The notes: a model not told the origin generated them from the sequence alone. Positions 10,145-21,080 are shown, counted from the first letter of the stretch. The stretch: DNA of 64,000 nucleotides from Manduca sexta (GCF_014839805.1 NC_051119.1:2845245-2909244), one strand, 5' to 3'. Numbers and translations: made by a program.

Positions 10145-10500
10145 TATTAATTATCGTTTACTTTAAAACTCGTCTTGGCAAACGTAGTGTAGGACGCCCT
10201 CCAGCTAGGTAGAGTGATGATCTGCAGAAGGTCGCTGGCAAGAACTGGATGCGACAGTCAGAAGACAGGTTAAAATGGCGCATATTGGAGAAAGCCTATG
10301 GTCAGCAGTGGACAAAGATATAGGCTGATGATGATGATAATGTTTACTTTAACGGTGAAGGAAATCATCGTGAGGAAACCTTTATACCTGAGAATTCTCC
10401 ATAACAATTTCGAAGGTATGTTCTCTGTCAACTCGCGTTATGCCAACATGGTGGACCTACGGCCTAAACCCTCTCAATAGTAACCATTTGAGAGCTTCTG
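10145..10500 (+). repeat. SINE-A interrupted by an RTE insertion
   Basis: Starts at 'aattatcgtttactttaa', breaks at 10166, resumes at 10342 with 'gtttactttaacggtgaagg', and continues to 'ggtggacctacggcctaaac'. The duplicated 11-mer is the target duplication of the nested element. Confidence 0.75.
10167..10341 (+). mobile_element. RTE-type LINE 3' fragment nested in SINE-A
   Basis: A 175-bp, 5'-truncated insert flanked by a perfect 11-bp duplication GTTTACTTTAA (10156-10166 and 10342-10352). It translates in one frame to TRLGKRSVGRPPAR, a stop where other copies have Trp, then SDDLQKVAGKNWM and EKAYGQQWT, and a stop. This is the C terminus of the lepidopteran RTE-like endonuclease-RT seen intact at 54720-54975. 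It ends in an (ATG)n tail. Confidence 0.8.
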
Positions 10501-10509
10501 GAGATGCCG

Positions 10510-11525
10510 GTCTAGGCTCTGTAATATCAACCCATGGTTAGAAACGACAATCAGTATAATTTATTATTGTTTATTATTATGTAATAACCCAATGAGTGCA
10601 GTGCTAATGTTTAAAATTGAAGTTTTGTTTCGTTTTTCTACTATTAATGAGCGATTAGGTTGACCATTGAGCGATTAAAATGTTTCATAATTCGATTATA
10701 AAAAAGAAGCCTTAATTGATGTTCCTCAAATGAGATTTCTATTGCATTTTATGATATACTGTTATCCAGATATTACGAGATTTTAAATAAATTAATTTAC
10801 GTTAATAATGAACATCGCTAACAAATTTTATTACCTGTAAAAATTTTCAAATTATTCTGATATTCAACCTCATTATTATTTCAAATCTATTAAAACACGT
10901 CTAATGTTTTAATAAACTCATTAGTCCAAAGCAAATAAAACCTATATTTCATGCTATAAGAGTTCAAAATAGAATATTTAATGCCACATGGGCCTACGTT
11001 ACAAAGCTAGTGTTCATTTCCTCAACAAAAAACGTTAACCCCAGTCCGTCACAATCTCTCTAAATCTACGCGAATCATAAAATATTTAGCGATAATAAGT
11101 CAGGGTTGGATTTAGTGAGAACGATTGGGGTTAATTTAAAATAATTTCACATAACGGTGGAAAGTGGGTGCAGCAATTGCGCCACTGCCTACCCTTTCGC
11201 GGATTAAAGGCTTGAGTGCATATATTTAATTTTCTTAGAAACAAAGCAAAAATAGGGACGCTATTATTCGAACTGACAAAAAATAACATAAAAGGAATAT
11301 ATATATTCGATACAACAAATTAATGCTGACGTTATTAATGAAATGTGAAAGAACATGCTTGCTGATTGGTGCGATAGATTTTTTTTTAAATAGGTTAAAA
11401 ATACTAAACTGCAATAAGCATGTCGTCCAAGTAAACGAAATTGCAAATTTTGCGTCTCTGACTTTTTTGGCTACGATTTTATGTTAGCTTTAGTTGAGTC
11501 TACTTGTTATATATTATAATATATA
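10510..11525. other. No recognisable gene
   Basis: About 1 kb of AT-rich sequence with no repeat or coding signal that I can support. Confidence 0.45.
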
Positions 11526-11527
11526 TA

Positions 11528-11628
11528 GCATCACATCTTTTATCCTTCTCAGGGGTAGGTAGACGTGTAACACCTCCGCGCGATAGCCGTACCGCGTGCG
11601 CAACACAACTAAGCCATCAAAGCAATAT
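11528..11628 (-). repeat. SINE-C with internal deletion
   Basis: The 3' end ('tttatccttctcaggggtag') is joined almost directly to the head ('gccgtaccgcgtgcgcaaca' to 'ctaagccatc'), so most of the body is deleted. Confidence 0.55.
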
Positions 11629-11629
11629 A

Positions 11630-12590
11630 TTTCTTATTAACTTAAAAAAGCAAAAAATAAAACCTTTTTGACAATTAACCGCTATCAAAAACCACTAAAA
11701 ACCAAAAAATAATTTAACATGACCTATATACTAGTTATCTATTTGGGGTTGATGAGTAATGAAAAAAATGTGGCATAAACAGAATGCCTATACGGAACTT
11801 TGAAATATCTCTTCACCAAAATTATGTTGATCCGTTTCGGAAATCAAGTCGATCTCGTATTTATGGATAAATTCCAGACATAAATTCCACATAGCAAATG
11901 ACGAATCATAACCTTGTCCCCTCGAATTCCTCCTTGAAGGGGTCGGCCCCCACTAACTCCGGCCGAATACGGCCCATCCGCATACCGTCCTAAGCGTTTT
12001 ACAACGTTTTGTTCGTCGCATTGCGGTCAGATTTGGCCGGAATTTTTGTCCGTTTTATGTACTCGTGTTTTGATATTTTTGCGTAAATTTAACTCCTAAG
12101 GGAATAGGTAAAGGATTTTGTGAGTGAAATAAATTGTAATTCTTTTGGTATAGTGTAAAAATTTTCTTTCGGCTAGTGGTCGATTAACAGAGAACCGAAA
12201 GGTTTGGGGTTCGATGTTCAAATAGGGTAAAACCGTGTATATATTTTTAAAACGATTCGCCATGACTGGTAACCCATAACGGGTTAAAATATTACCTAAT
12301 GTACTAGTGGTATTTTGACCCTATACTGTATTTACAAGTTCCAATCGGCCTTTATATCATGCCAAATACAAGAAAAAAAAATAAAGAAAATTATGTTACA
12401 CATTGTTATTATAAAGGAAATAAAATGTCCTGAGGAATGATGTGCCACGCATCATTGAACAGGGAATAAAAAAATGTCATTTATAAATGTCAAACAAATG
12501 CCAGGTAAGTGTTGGAAATCCTCACGCCTATGTAGAGTTTAACAATATAACGCATATCTTAAAATTTACAACTATAACTAGAACTTCATT
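11630..12590. other. No recognisable gene; short GC-rich block at 11935-12010
   Basis: Mostly AT-rich. The GC-rich block around 11935-12010 has a short open frame on the plus strand but no start, splice context or recognisable peptide. I cannot assign it. Confidence 0.4.
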
Positions 12591-12591
12591 T

Positions 12592-12775
12592 TTTTTATTG
12601 CTTTGTATGACGAGACGAGCTTGCCGTTTATCTGATGGTAAACAATACGACCGTCCTTAAACAGTAGAAACATTATCCAATACCTTGAATTACAAAGTAT
12701 TGTTTGGTATTCCACTGCGCTCGCCATCCTGAGACATGAAATGTTAAGTCTTATTGTCCAGTAGTTACAACTAGA
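12592..12775 (-). repeat. Rep-F, 3' two-thirds
   Basis: Minus-oriented: 'tttttttattgctttg' (A-tail) then 'ctcgccatcctgagacatga' and 'gtccagtagttaca'. Confidence 0.75.
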
Positions 12776-12779
12776 ACTG

Positions 12780-12925
12780 GTGTGTGTTTTGCTCGTGCTG
12801 AGGTCTCAAGTTCTATTCATGGGTAGGGTAAAGTGATATTGGATTTTTCTTCTCAGTATCAGCCTGGAATCTCTGCTCGATATGGCGATAGGCTCATCTG
12901 TATCATGAGCCCACTTTTCGTCATA
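12780..12925 (+). repeat. SINE-C, truncated both ends
   Basis: Head 'gctgaggtctcaagttc' followed by 'ctcagtatcagcctggaatc' and 'tatcatgagcccacttttcg'; joins Rep-D directly downstream. Confidence 0.65.
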
Positions 12926-13012
12926 GCTGGTGGTAGGATATATTTTATATTCGCCCAGATAGCGACCACCTTACACAAGGTGTTAAAACCCGCCATAGTG
13001 TCCCATATTTGA
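12926..13012 (+). repeat. Rep-D 5' fragment
   Basis: 'tggtggtaggatatatttta' to 'gttaaaacccgccatagtg'. The 3' two-thirds are missing. Confidence 0.7.
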
Positions 13013-13255
13013 GTAAATAAATGAAATGTGAAAGTCCTTGCCTCTGATATTTAATAATAAATTAGCCTTTTCCTTTCCGTAGAATTGAAGTATTTATTCC
13101 GTAAACCTAAACCTCCATACAACACCACATACTTTGAATTGGGAATTAGATTAAAGAGAGTGTCGAAATTTAGAGCGAAACTATTGCTCAAAGGAAACGA
13201 ACGTATAAGGACAAATTTTGTTAGTTTGAATCTAGATCTTGCGTCCATGTCTTAA

Positions 13256-13380
13256 AATCCAAAATCAAAATCAATTTATTTCGCTATAATATGGTATAAA
13301 TTGTGATGTTATATATACACATGTGTAGCTTGTTTCACCGCTAGGGGTGAGTAAGGTATGCCACAATATATACGTACGTA
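13256..13380 (-). repeat. LINE-like 3' tail with (GATTTT)n
   Basis: On the minus strand it ends in 'gattttgattttgg', a tail type I associate with lepidopteran non-LTR elements. There is only one copy in the window, so the call is weak. Confidence 0.35.
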
Positions 13381-13447
13381 CAATAACGGTAGGTAGTTAC
13401 ATATTTTTGTTTAAGTTATTTTTATGATTATTATTCTTTAAATGAAT

Positions 13448-13826
13448 CAATCCTAGCCGAATTTCGGCCATGGCGGTCACTCTCAACAGAGATCAGCCAG
13501 GTACGTAGGAGATATTATAGTGTACCAGTGTGTGCGCAATACACAAACACTCTCTGTTCCTTCACTCTCATAGTCCGGTGAAACAGCAATCCGACATGAC
13601 CGGAGAGAGATCAGGCGCAGGACCAACGGCTTTACGTGCTTTCCGAGGCACGGGGGTATTACACCGCCAACTTCCTGACTCCGAGCTGGGACTGAGTAAT
13701 TTTCAAGATGGAAAAACCCAGTCACAATTATTTTAGGTCCAACCCGGAATTCGAACCCAGGACCTCAGCGTGCTATATACTCTTGCCGCGTACGCATGAC
13801 AACTATGCCATCGAGGTAATCAAACT
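13448..13826 (-). repeat. SINE-B, full length
   Basis: Minus-oriented. The body holds 'ctctctgttccttcactctc', 'cggctttacgtgctttccga' and 'ccgccaacttcctgac'; the head at 13740-13826 holds 'aattcgaacccaggacctca' (B box) and ends 'catcgaggtaatc'. Second near-complete copies lie at 52190-52520 and 62850-63232. The head is the one also used by SINE-C. Confidence 0.8.
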
Positions 13827-13829
13827 GAT

Positions 13830-14545
13830 TGTTATTGTTTAATTATCTCTATAATTAGCCTATCATGCTATTTATATCTATATTATTTTATTGACGGTTA
13901 AGGTAATGCGAAGTACATATACAATTTACATTAATTTCTATATAATATACTATATCTAAGTATGACATATTTACCTGAGGGTTATTGTTAGATTATTATA
14001 TATCTTTATATGTCAAAAATCCTTGAAACTAAAAACAAGGATGAAGGTAAAACAAACAGTTTTGTTTGTTTTTAGATCATTATTTCGGGATCACTAGTGT
14101 GTTCTCGCAAGCAATTGCTATCACCAAGATATAGACTAATAGAGAATGAACTAGTACACAAAGAACAGAGTGAACTAAAATCATAAATACTAAGAACAAA
14201 ACAGGACCTTAACTCCAATAGTTAAAGTTGGCAAAAATAATTATAAGGCTTCGGCGTTTGTCCACTGTCGCCGACATTGTCGAACATATTGTCGCAACGA
14301 TTTCAAGACGACATGACAACACGATAGTCTCTTATGTTTACACAAATGTAAAACATTGAAATAAAACTATTTTGTATTATACGTATTTAACTCTATCTGG
14401 TCATTTTTTTGGGCGGCATTTCACTTAACTTTAAATGCAGCGAAGCCAGTTTACCGAGACAAAACAAAAAGCGCTGCTATTGAGCGTAAGAAATATCTTG
14501 GACCTATTGATATTGTCGACGTACTCACAGCTTTGGTAGTGATAT
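13830..14545. other. No recognisable feature
   Basis: AT-rich, with no repeat match and no convincing reading frame. Confidence 0.45.
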
Positions 14546-14549
14546 TTGA

Positions 14550-14670
14550 ATCTATCCGGATGACGATCGCCATACGCAAGATCCAAAACCAGTCGCAGTA
14601 GCCTACATGAATCACGTTTCGGAATCAACCAGTCATTCAATTTCAAACAGGCCGGTACCATCGACTAACG
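14550..14670 (+). repeat. Rep-D, degenerate
   Basis: Keeps the order 'gacgatcgcc', 'cctacatgaatcacgtttcg' and 'aaacaggccggtacc' of Rep-D but is strongly diverged. Confidence 0.45.
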
Positions 14671-14679
14671 TATGCTAAT

Positions 14680-15065
14680 CTATCATGAATATATATACTC
14701 TACATAGATTCTAGACTCTTATCATTAGGCACGAAGGTGTCACTTTGCCGAATAAAAACTTTGGGTAAGACAAAGTCGGAGTCCTAAAACTGTCCGAAAT
14801 TTATCCCGTCCCGGCAGCATTGGACAAGCGCTTTGAAATTCAATATGAAAATTGAATTTGCTAAGTGGAAGTTCCACCGGATGCGAAACACAATAAATCG
14901 GCGTGCGAATGAGTTTCCAGAACTTTCGATATATTTGGGAGGGGCTCGGTTCTTAAACGACTTAATTCCGAGTTAGGTGTTGATAGAATTGGGTTTTTAA
15001 TTTATTTTACTTAAAAGTATATCAATTGAAATAAAACTACTTGTACTTAAGCGTCAAATATAGTA
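14680..15065. other. No recognisable feature
   Basis: Unique-looking sequence with a moderately GC-rich part near 14800-14960. No coding frame or repeat identified. Confidence 0.4.
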
Positions 15066-15069
15066 TACA

Positions 15070-15325
15070 CACACATCACGCATTTATCCCCGAAGGGGTA
15101 TGCAGAGGCGCAATCAGGGCACCCACTTTTCGCCAAGAGTGTTCCGTCCCATGATGTGATAGGGGGCGAGCCTATTGTCATATCGGGCACAAATTCCAGA
15201 CTCCAGGCTGGTACTGAGCAGAACAACCCAAATATCACTTTGCCTGACCGGGGATTCGAACCCAGTACTTCAGAGCGTTACCGTATCGCGCATGCATTAC
15301 AACTACGCCACCGAGGCGATCTTAC
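15070..15325 (-). repeat. SINE-C, full length
   Basis: Well preserved, minus-oriented: 'cacgcatttatccccgaagg', 'catgatgtgatagggggcga', 'cagactccaggctggtactg', and head 'ggggattcgaacccagtact' ending 'acgccaccgaggcg'. Confidence 0.85.
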
Positions 15326-15604
15326 ATAGTATACGATTACATCACAAACTTTTTAAATTATTCTTTCTTTCTTTTTGACGTTTCTTTCTTGATGCTTTGT
15401 ATAATTTTTCACGCGACGAATGATCACTATATCATAAAGGCGATTTTTTTGCTTTGACCAAAATTAATAGGTATTAGGGAAGGTCAAGGGTAAGACATTG
15501 GCACTTCCCCGGTCGAGCCGGCTATTCATGTTAAAATAAACACGTCTACAAAGTTCCTTTATATGTTACTTTTACCGATGTTTTAACATAAAAAATAACT
15601 ACAT

Positions 15605-15845
15605 ACACGGACACACACACACTTATTTTATCCACAATGGAGTAGGCAGAGGTGCTACCAGTGCCCTCAATTTTCGTCATATGTGTTCCGTCGCATGATG
15701 GGATGGGGGCTTTGATAAATCGGGCACAAATTTGAAACTTTAGGCTGATACTGAAAAAACACAATACCATTAAACCAGGGATTCGATCCTGTGACCTAAG
15801 AGCGGTAGTGTTAACACGCAATACAACTACCCCACTAAGCAATCA
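15605..15845 (-). repeat. SINE-C, diverged
   Basis: Minus-oriented with 'gttccgtcgcatgatgggat', 'taaatcgggcacaaatttg' and a head ending 'tacaactaccccactaagca'. Confidence 0.75.
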
Positions 15846-16185
15846 AATAATTAACAACTAATTAAATTAAACCCAAGTCTAAATTTTCCTAACTCCAAGC
15901 TACGTATTGTGCACCCGTAATTTATAGCCTTCGGATAAACTCCACGCAGTTCCTTATCCGATCTTAAAACACATTCGAAAATAACACATCTAATTGTAGT
16001 AATAGGGTGTAAAATCGCACGAACGGAACAAGTATTGGGTGTAACTTCTCTAGGTAAGTTTAAGCTGGTAATTGTGGATTTCTGGTGTAATGCATTTTGG
16101 GATTTTATTGTATTAAGTAGGTTAGGAATCTGTAACCGCTTTTTTAAATCCTATCTTACTATATTATTTATATATATAATAATAT

Positions 16186-16304
16186 AATATCAGCCCTGTA
16201 TTATACATAAAACTATCCCACTGTTGGGCATGGACCTCCTCTACTACTAAGAGGGATTAGGCCTTAGTCCACCACGCTGGCCTAGTGCGGATTGATAGAC
16301 TAAA
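16186..16304 (-). repeat. SINE-A 3' fragment
   Basis: Minus-oriented end with 'tatcagccctgtattatac' and 'gtccaccacgctggcctagt', stopping about 25 bp before the mariner. Confidence 0.8.
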
Positions 16305-16330
16305 GTTATAAATAAGAAGATCTATACTTA

Positions 16331-16355
16331 GTCTGGCCATAAATACTGTTACACT
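16331..16355 (+). repeat. mariner left terminal inverted repeat
   Basis: Begins GTCTGGCCATAAATACTGTT. It pairs with 17602-17626 with a few mismatches. Confidence 0.85.
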
Positions 16356-16468
16356 TAATTATAAAAAAATATTACATTTGAATTTCGAATCTGTCATTTT
16401 TATACGATTGTTCATTGTGTTTTCTCATTTTGGCGCCAATACATTGTAAAATATTTTGCGATATTAAA

Positions 16469-17506
16469 ATGGTGTGGGGTGATAAAGAGAACCGAATCGC
16501 TGTGATAGCATTACACAAAGTAGGTATGGAGCCAAATGCAATTTTTAAAACTCTCCATACACTTGGTATTAGTAAAATGTTTGTGTACCGGGCTATTAAT
16601 AGGTACAATGAGACCTCCTCTGTTTGTGACAGAAAAGATCTGGCCGTCCACGTAGTGTTCGTACGAAAAAGGTGGTCAAAGCAGTAAGGGAAAGAATTCG
16701 AAGAAATCCTGTCCGAAAGCAAAAGATTTTATCTCGGGAAATGAAGATAGCACCTAGAACCATGTCGCGTATTTTAAAAGATGACTTAGGACTTGCAGCC
16801 TATAAGAGACGCACTGGCCATTTCTTAACTGATAATTTAAAGAAGAATAGGGTGGTAAAATCGAAACAACTACTGAAGCGGTACGCAAAGGGAGGTCACA
16901 GAAAAATTTTGTTTACGGATGAGAAAATTTTTACAATTGAGCAACATTTTAACAAACAAAATGACCGTATTTATGCTCAAAGCTCTAAGGAAGCTTCCCA
17001 ATTAGTCGACAGAGTGCAACGTGGACATTATCCGACTTCAGTGATGGTTTGGTGGGGTGTTAGCTATGAAGGAGTGACTGAGCCATATTTTTGTGAAAAG
17101 GTATCAAAACATCGGCACAAGTGTATCAAGATACCATTCTTGAGAAGGTAGTTAAGCCCCTTAACATCACCATGTTCAATAACCAAGTATGGTCCTTCCA
17201 GCAAGACTCGGCGCCGGGTCATAAAGCTCGGTCCACGCAGTCTTGGTTGGAATCGAACGTTTCGGACTTCATCAGAGCTGAAGACTGGCCGTCGTCTAGT
17301 CCCGATCTTAATCCGCTGGATTATGATTTGTGGTCAGTTTTAGAGAGTACAGCTTGCTCTAAACGCCATGATAATTTGAGTCCCTAAAACAATCTATACG
17401 ATTGGCGGTGAAGAATTTTCCCATGGAAAGAGTGCGTGCTTCTATTGATAACTGGCCTCATCGTTTAAAGGACTGTATTGCAGCCAATGGAGACCACTTC
17501 GAATAA
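16469..17506 (+). pseudogene. mariner transposase, DD37D type, frameshifted
   Basis: Encodes the cut-and-paste transposase that binds the terminal repeats and moves the element. ATG 16469 opens MVWGDKEN and an N-terminal helix-turn-helix region (ALHKVGMEPNAIFKTL...). The catalytic triad is visible: Asp codon 16918-16920 in LFTDEKIF, Asp 17205-17207 in FQQDSAPGH, and Asp 17319-17321 in PDLNPLDYD. There are 37 residues between the second and third Asp, which defines the DD37D (maT-like) group. The stop is TAA 17504-17506, about 346 codons, the usual mariner size. Three single-base losses break the frame, near 16632 (ahead of the GRPR motif), 17100 and 17383. All three Asp survive, so decay is recent but the gene is dead as read. 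Confidence 0.9.
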
Positions 17507-17601
17507 GCTTTTTATATTTTTAATTGTTTTATATTTATGTATTAAACTGACACACTGTAAAAGTAATAAATGTTATTTGCAGTTAACAATTTTCTTTTTT
17601 C

Positions 17602-17626
17602 TTTATTACAATATTTATGGCAAGAC
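17602..17626 (-). repeat. mariner right terminal inverted repeat
   Basis: On the minus strand it begins GTCTTGCCATAAATATTGTA, matching the left repeat. Confidence 0.85.
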
Positions 17627-17628
17627 TA

Positions 17629-17915
17629 GGTATATATAAAAATAAATCCCTATTTCCCTTGGTCACGCCATCACGCGTGAACGGCTGGACCGATTTCACT
17701 ATTTTCTTTTTTTGTTGTATTTGTTATTGTCAGGAAGAGGTTCTTATGAAAGAAAAAAGTCAAAAAATTGCGCGGAAAATTAGAAAATTTAAGAAAACTT
17801 AACGACAATATTAATTTTACATAACTGGCAGTGGTTTGAAATAACTGTCGGCGATCGACAGAATGCGCGCGTGCATACATAGTTAAGACAGGACAACGTC
17901 TGTCGGGTTAGCTAG
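17629..17915 (+). mobile_element. HEL-1 Helitron, nearly complete
   Basis: 'aaatccctatttcccttggt', 'cacgcgtgaacggctgg' and a 3' end 'cgtctgtcgggttagctagt' with CTAG at 17912-17915 followed by T. A short stem (AGAC...GTCT) precedes the end. The 5' TC is lost at the mariner boundary. Confidence 0.8.
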
Positions 17916-17934
17916 TTTAAAATAATGTTAAGAT

Positions 17935-18150
17935 GTCTGTGTTTAATAATTAGAAACAGAAAAACGACTGAACGGATTTGGATGTAATTTGGCACGCAAG
18001 CAGACAATATCCTGAATAAACACATAGACTATTTTTTATCCCGCTTATTTGCTAAAGGAATTTTAATCAATTTTTGAATGGATGGCGTTTTGACGGTTAT
18101 AGTATTTTAGGAACTTTAGATATATTTTTTTTAAATCTGATTCCTAAATA
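17935..18150 (+). repeat. Helitron-like fragment
   Basis: 'cgactgaacggatttggatg' and 'cacatagactattttttatc' resemble the HEL-5 element at 56618. No terminus can be seen. Confidence 0.4.
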
Positions 18151-18539
18151 GATGTTTTGCTTCGTACAGTGTTTTGGGGACTTTAACATATTGATATCGT
18201 CAAAGTTTTAAATAACATTTCTTGAACGCTACAGAAAACAGCGAAACAGCGTACTGCAGTGGAAAATTGAAAATTATTTTCGTTTACACGAAAACTATTT
18301 GATTGGATTTTCAACTCAATTCTGTTTGTACTTAAAGCCGGTAATAGAATCCGCGACATTAAAATGCATTCCAGTAATGTATATTTAATCATTTATTAAG
18401 TTTATTATTATATTCTATAACTTGTAGTTTCGTGACCACTTACTTGACGCGACATTCATTCTCAGTTATCATAGAGTTACTTGTCTTATTCATTAGGGCA
18501 GAATTAACATATTAAAATATTTTATTTGTAAAAAAAAAA

Positions 18540-18790
18540 ATACCTCGGTAGTGCGTTTATTTGGATGCCACATCGCTTTGAGGTCTCGGTTCGAATCCCT
18601 GGTCGAGCAATGTGATATTGTACTTTCTTACCCTATATTAGCCCGGAGTCTGGTTCTCTCATCACATCATGGGATGGAACAAACTGCGAAAAATGCGTGT
18701 CCTGGTTTTTGGGACGGAACACACGTTGCCAAGCGAGTGCCTTGGTTAAACCTCTGCCTACTCCTTTAGAGAATGGGGGTGTGATGTGTG
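18540..18790 (+). repeat. SINE-C, full length
   Basis: Head ('aggtctcggttcgaatccct'), 'ttagcccggagtctgg', 'catcatgggatggaac', and 3' end 'ctctgcctactcctttagag'. Mildly rearranged in the middle. Confidence 0.75.
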
Positions 18791-18944
18791 TATTTATTCG
18801 CTTTTTTTAAATTCTGCGACTATAACTTTAGGCCAACGTGTACTTCAGAGATTCGCTTTAATTCTTTCTCGCTTAACTCAATAGGTACAACTTCAGTATT
18901 ATATTTATACTGCCTTACCTTTCTACTAATAATAGTATTTAACT

Positions 18945-19015
18945 ATTCATCACGCTGTCCTAGTATAGATTGGCAAACTTCACATACCTTTGAAGGAAGA
19001 TTTTTCTAATATATT
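18945..19015 (-). repeat. SINE-A fragment
   Basis: Minus-oriented: 'tcacgctgtcctagtataga' and 'cttcacatacctttgaagg'. Confidence 0.5.
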
Positions 19016-19159
19016 GGTGAATATTTTTAGAACAATACACTTAATAGGAAAACGTTACCATTCCTTTGTTTAGCAATGCATCCATTGTACCCAGAGATGC
19101 GTATCAACCATCACATTACGCAAGGCCCAATCAAATTTCCTTAATGTATCTTTTGTTAC

Positions 19160-19437
19160 ATGGGCCTTTCCCAAAGATTTTGAGATCGACCTATTGTCAG
19201 CAGCCCGCATTCAACGACCTCCTGCAATTTTTATGAGGTCATCTGTCCACCTCGTGGGTGGACGTCCGACGCTGTGCTTGCCAGTTCGTGGCCTCCACTC
19301 CAGAACCTTCTTGCTCCATCGGCCATCAGTTCTGCGAGCTATGTTCCCTGCCTACTGCCACTTCAGCTTGCTAATCCGATTGGCTATGTCGGTGATTATC
19401 GTTCTTCTACGGATTTCCTCATTTCTGATTCGGTAAC
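19160..19437 (-). pseudogene. RTE-type LINE, C-terminal fragment
   Basis: The minus strand translates to an RT C terminus: RRRTIITDIANRISKLKWQ, stop, AGNIARRTDGRW, KKVLEWRPRTGKHSVGRPPT and RWTDDLIKIAGGR, stop. It is colinear with the intact fragment at 54720-54975. Two in-frame stops replace Trp codons (TGG to TAG or TGA), so it is dead. The (ATG)n tail has been lost. Confidence 0.8.
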
Positions 19438-19639
19438 ACATATTGATTGAAAACTATTCTTCAGACACTGAGGTATATTTGGGGGAGGCCCATCTTTAGC
19501 GTTTGAAGATAATGATCCTTTGTTAACATTGGGGATAAATATCCAAAAAACCTCAAGTCGAGACCCTTTTCTTTAATTTAATAGATGTTGCTCGCGCTAT
19601 CGGTTTGTTTGTCTAAAATTTTATCAAAATCAGTCCAGG

Positions 19640-19735
19640 GGTTATCACATGATGGGACGGAATACACACGGCAAAATTTGGGAGCAACACCTTCGCCTCT
19701 GCCTACCTATTCGGGGATAAAAGGTGTTTGTGTGT
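19640..19735 (+). repeat. SINE-C 3' fragment
   Basis: 'atgatgggacggaatacaca' to 'ctgcctacctattcggggat' and a TG-rich tail. Confidence 0.75.
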
Positions 19736-19764
19736 GCCAAATTATGTCCAAAGCAATGGTGATT

Positions 19765-19920
19765 TTTTTAAAAGGTAACCCGAGGCAAAATAAATACCAT
19801 AGTAAACATATCTTGGGCAATTTAACAGAAAATAAAAATGAAAACAAACGTCAATAAAACTAAAAGTGAAGCCGGTAACAATAGTTGTATGGTCGCTTCA
19901 CCACTGCTCCAAAGTTTATA
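19765..19920 (+). repeat. Interspersed repeat, copy 2 of 2
   Basis: Partner of 2235-2400, better preserved: 'gtgaagccggtaacaatagt' and 'tgtatggtcgcttcaccact'. Confidence 0.5.
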
Positions 19921-19997
19921 TCTTACCAACAGGCCGGCATAACAATAAATTGGCGAGGAATAATCATCTCTCCAAACAATACTCAAACTAAATATGC

Positions 19998-20140
19998 ATC
20001 ATCATCTCAGCCACAGGAAGTCCACTGCTGAACATAGGCCTCCCCCAAGGATCTCCACGTCGACCTGTTGGAAGCGGCCTGCATCCAGCGACTTCCTGCG
20101 ACCTTAGCCAGGTCGTCCGTCCACCTTGTAGGCTTGTAAA
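19998..20140 (-). pseudogene. RTE-type LINE 3' end
   Basis: The minus strand reads PTRWTDDLAKVAGSRWM, then SLGEAYVQQWTSCG and a stop running into the (ATG)n tail. The frame is open across its whole 45 codons but 5'-truncated. Confidence 0.8.
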
Positions 20141-20457
20141 TATCCATTAACAATATAATATTACACCACATACTCTAAACATAAACAACTTAAACTTAAA
20201 CCCTAATCATAACGAATAAAAAACTGACCTATTTCCCAACGCAGGTTAATTACGATTGAAAGAGCTAGTAAACAACACGAGGAGCGAACAAAACGCAATC
20301 GAGAGTGCATCGATTACACAACTCGTAGGACGAATCGAATAAGTGAACTAGGACGGGGCGACGCGGGCGACAAGATGTGGGAGATAGCGGGTTGGATATT
20401 AATTTGGCTGCTTATAAAGTTAATGATTTTAACAACTTCCCTTCTTTCCATACAGAC

Positions 20458-20675
20458 ATGGCAAAGTGACTCGACTGCTGATGGTAAGTGTATTGGGGTG
20501 TAATAGAAGGTCGACTGATGAGAGATGATTACTCTTCGACAGTCAATACAATTATGCCGGCCTGTTGAACCGGATATATACAGTCTGATCCCGGAACGCG
20601 ACACACTTACGTAGGCCACTATGGTATAGTGGTTGCTATCGGGCGAATATAAAATGTATCCCACCACCAAAAACT
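20458..20675 (-). repeat. Rep-D, nearly full length
   Basis: Minus-oriented: 'catggcaaagtgactcgact' at the 3' side, 'attatgccggcctgttgaac' in the middle and 'aaatgtatcccaccacca' at the 5' side. Confidence 0.8.
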
Positions 20676-20679
20676 AGTA

Positions 20680-21080
20680 GCATCAGCATATTTAAAACTC
20701 CTATTTTAGATGGTAAAGGCATATTCAACAACTTCTGAATAAATATTACTCATAATATAAATGTATATCCGACCATATACAAAAGTCACACTGTAATTTA
20801 TGCTCCTAAATAAACAGCAATAAATGAATAATATCTACATTAGCTATTTAATACCATAACTGTCGAATATTTACTTGTAACTTGTGAAACAGGCTCTTAT
20901 TCTCATAAACCCCAATAATATGCTAAGATAAAGTTGCTTGCCTGCTGAAAAACATTTTGACTCAAAATTGGTAACATTTATAGGTAATGTTAAATCATTT
21001 TTTGGTTTTTACTGGTTTTTGAAAGCGTTATAATTTATTATTAAAAGGTTTTTTCTTTCATAAAAATCTCCTAACAATAA
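20680..21080. other. No recognisable feature
   Basis: AT-rich, with no repeat match or reading frame of note. Confidence 0.45.

Larger units (their letters stand above)
16331..17626 (+). mobile_element. mariner (DD37D) DNA transposon, 1296 bp, TA-flanked
   Basis: A complete element bounded by TA on each side (16329-16330 and 17627-17628), the expected Tc1/mariner target duplication. Terminal inverted repeats of about 25 bp begin GTCTGGCCATAAATA on the left and GTCTTGCCATAAATA on the right (reverse complement). The interior holds one transposase frame on the plus strand, broken by frameshifts. Length and layout fit an intact ~1.3-kb mariner. It lies between a SINE-A 3' end and a HEL-1 Helitron. 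Confidence 0.92.

Noticed and set aside
16372..16722. 116-codon minus-strand frame
   Set aside because: It is the complement of the mariner transposase coding strand.
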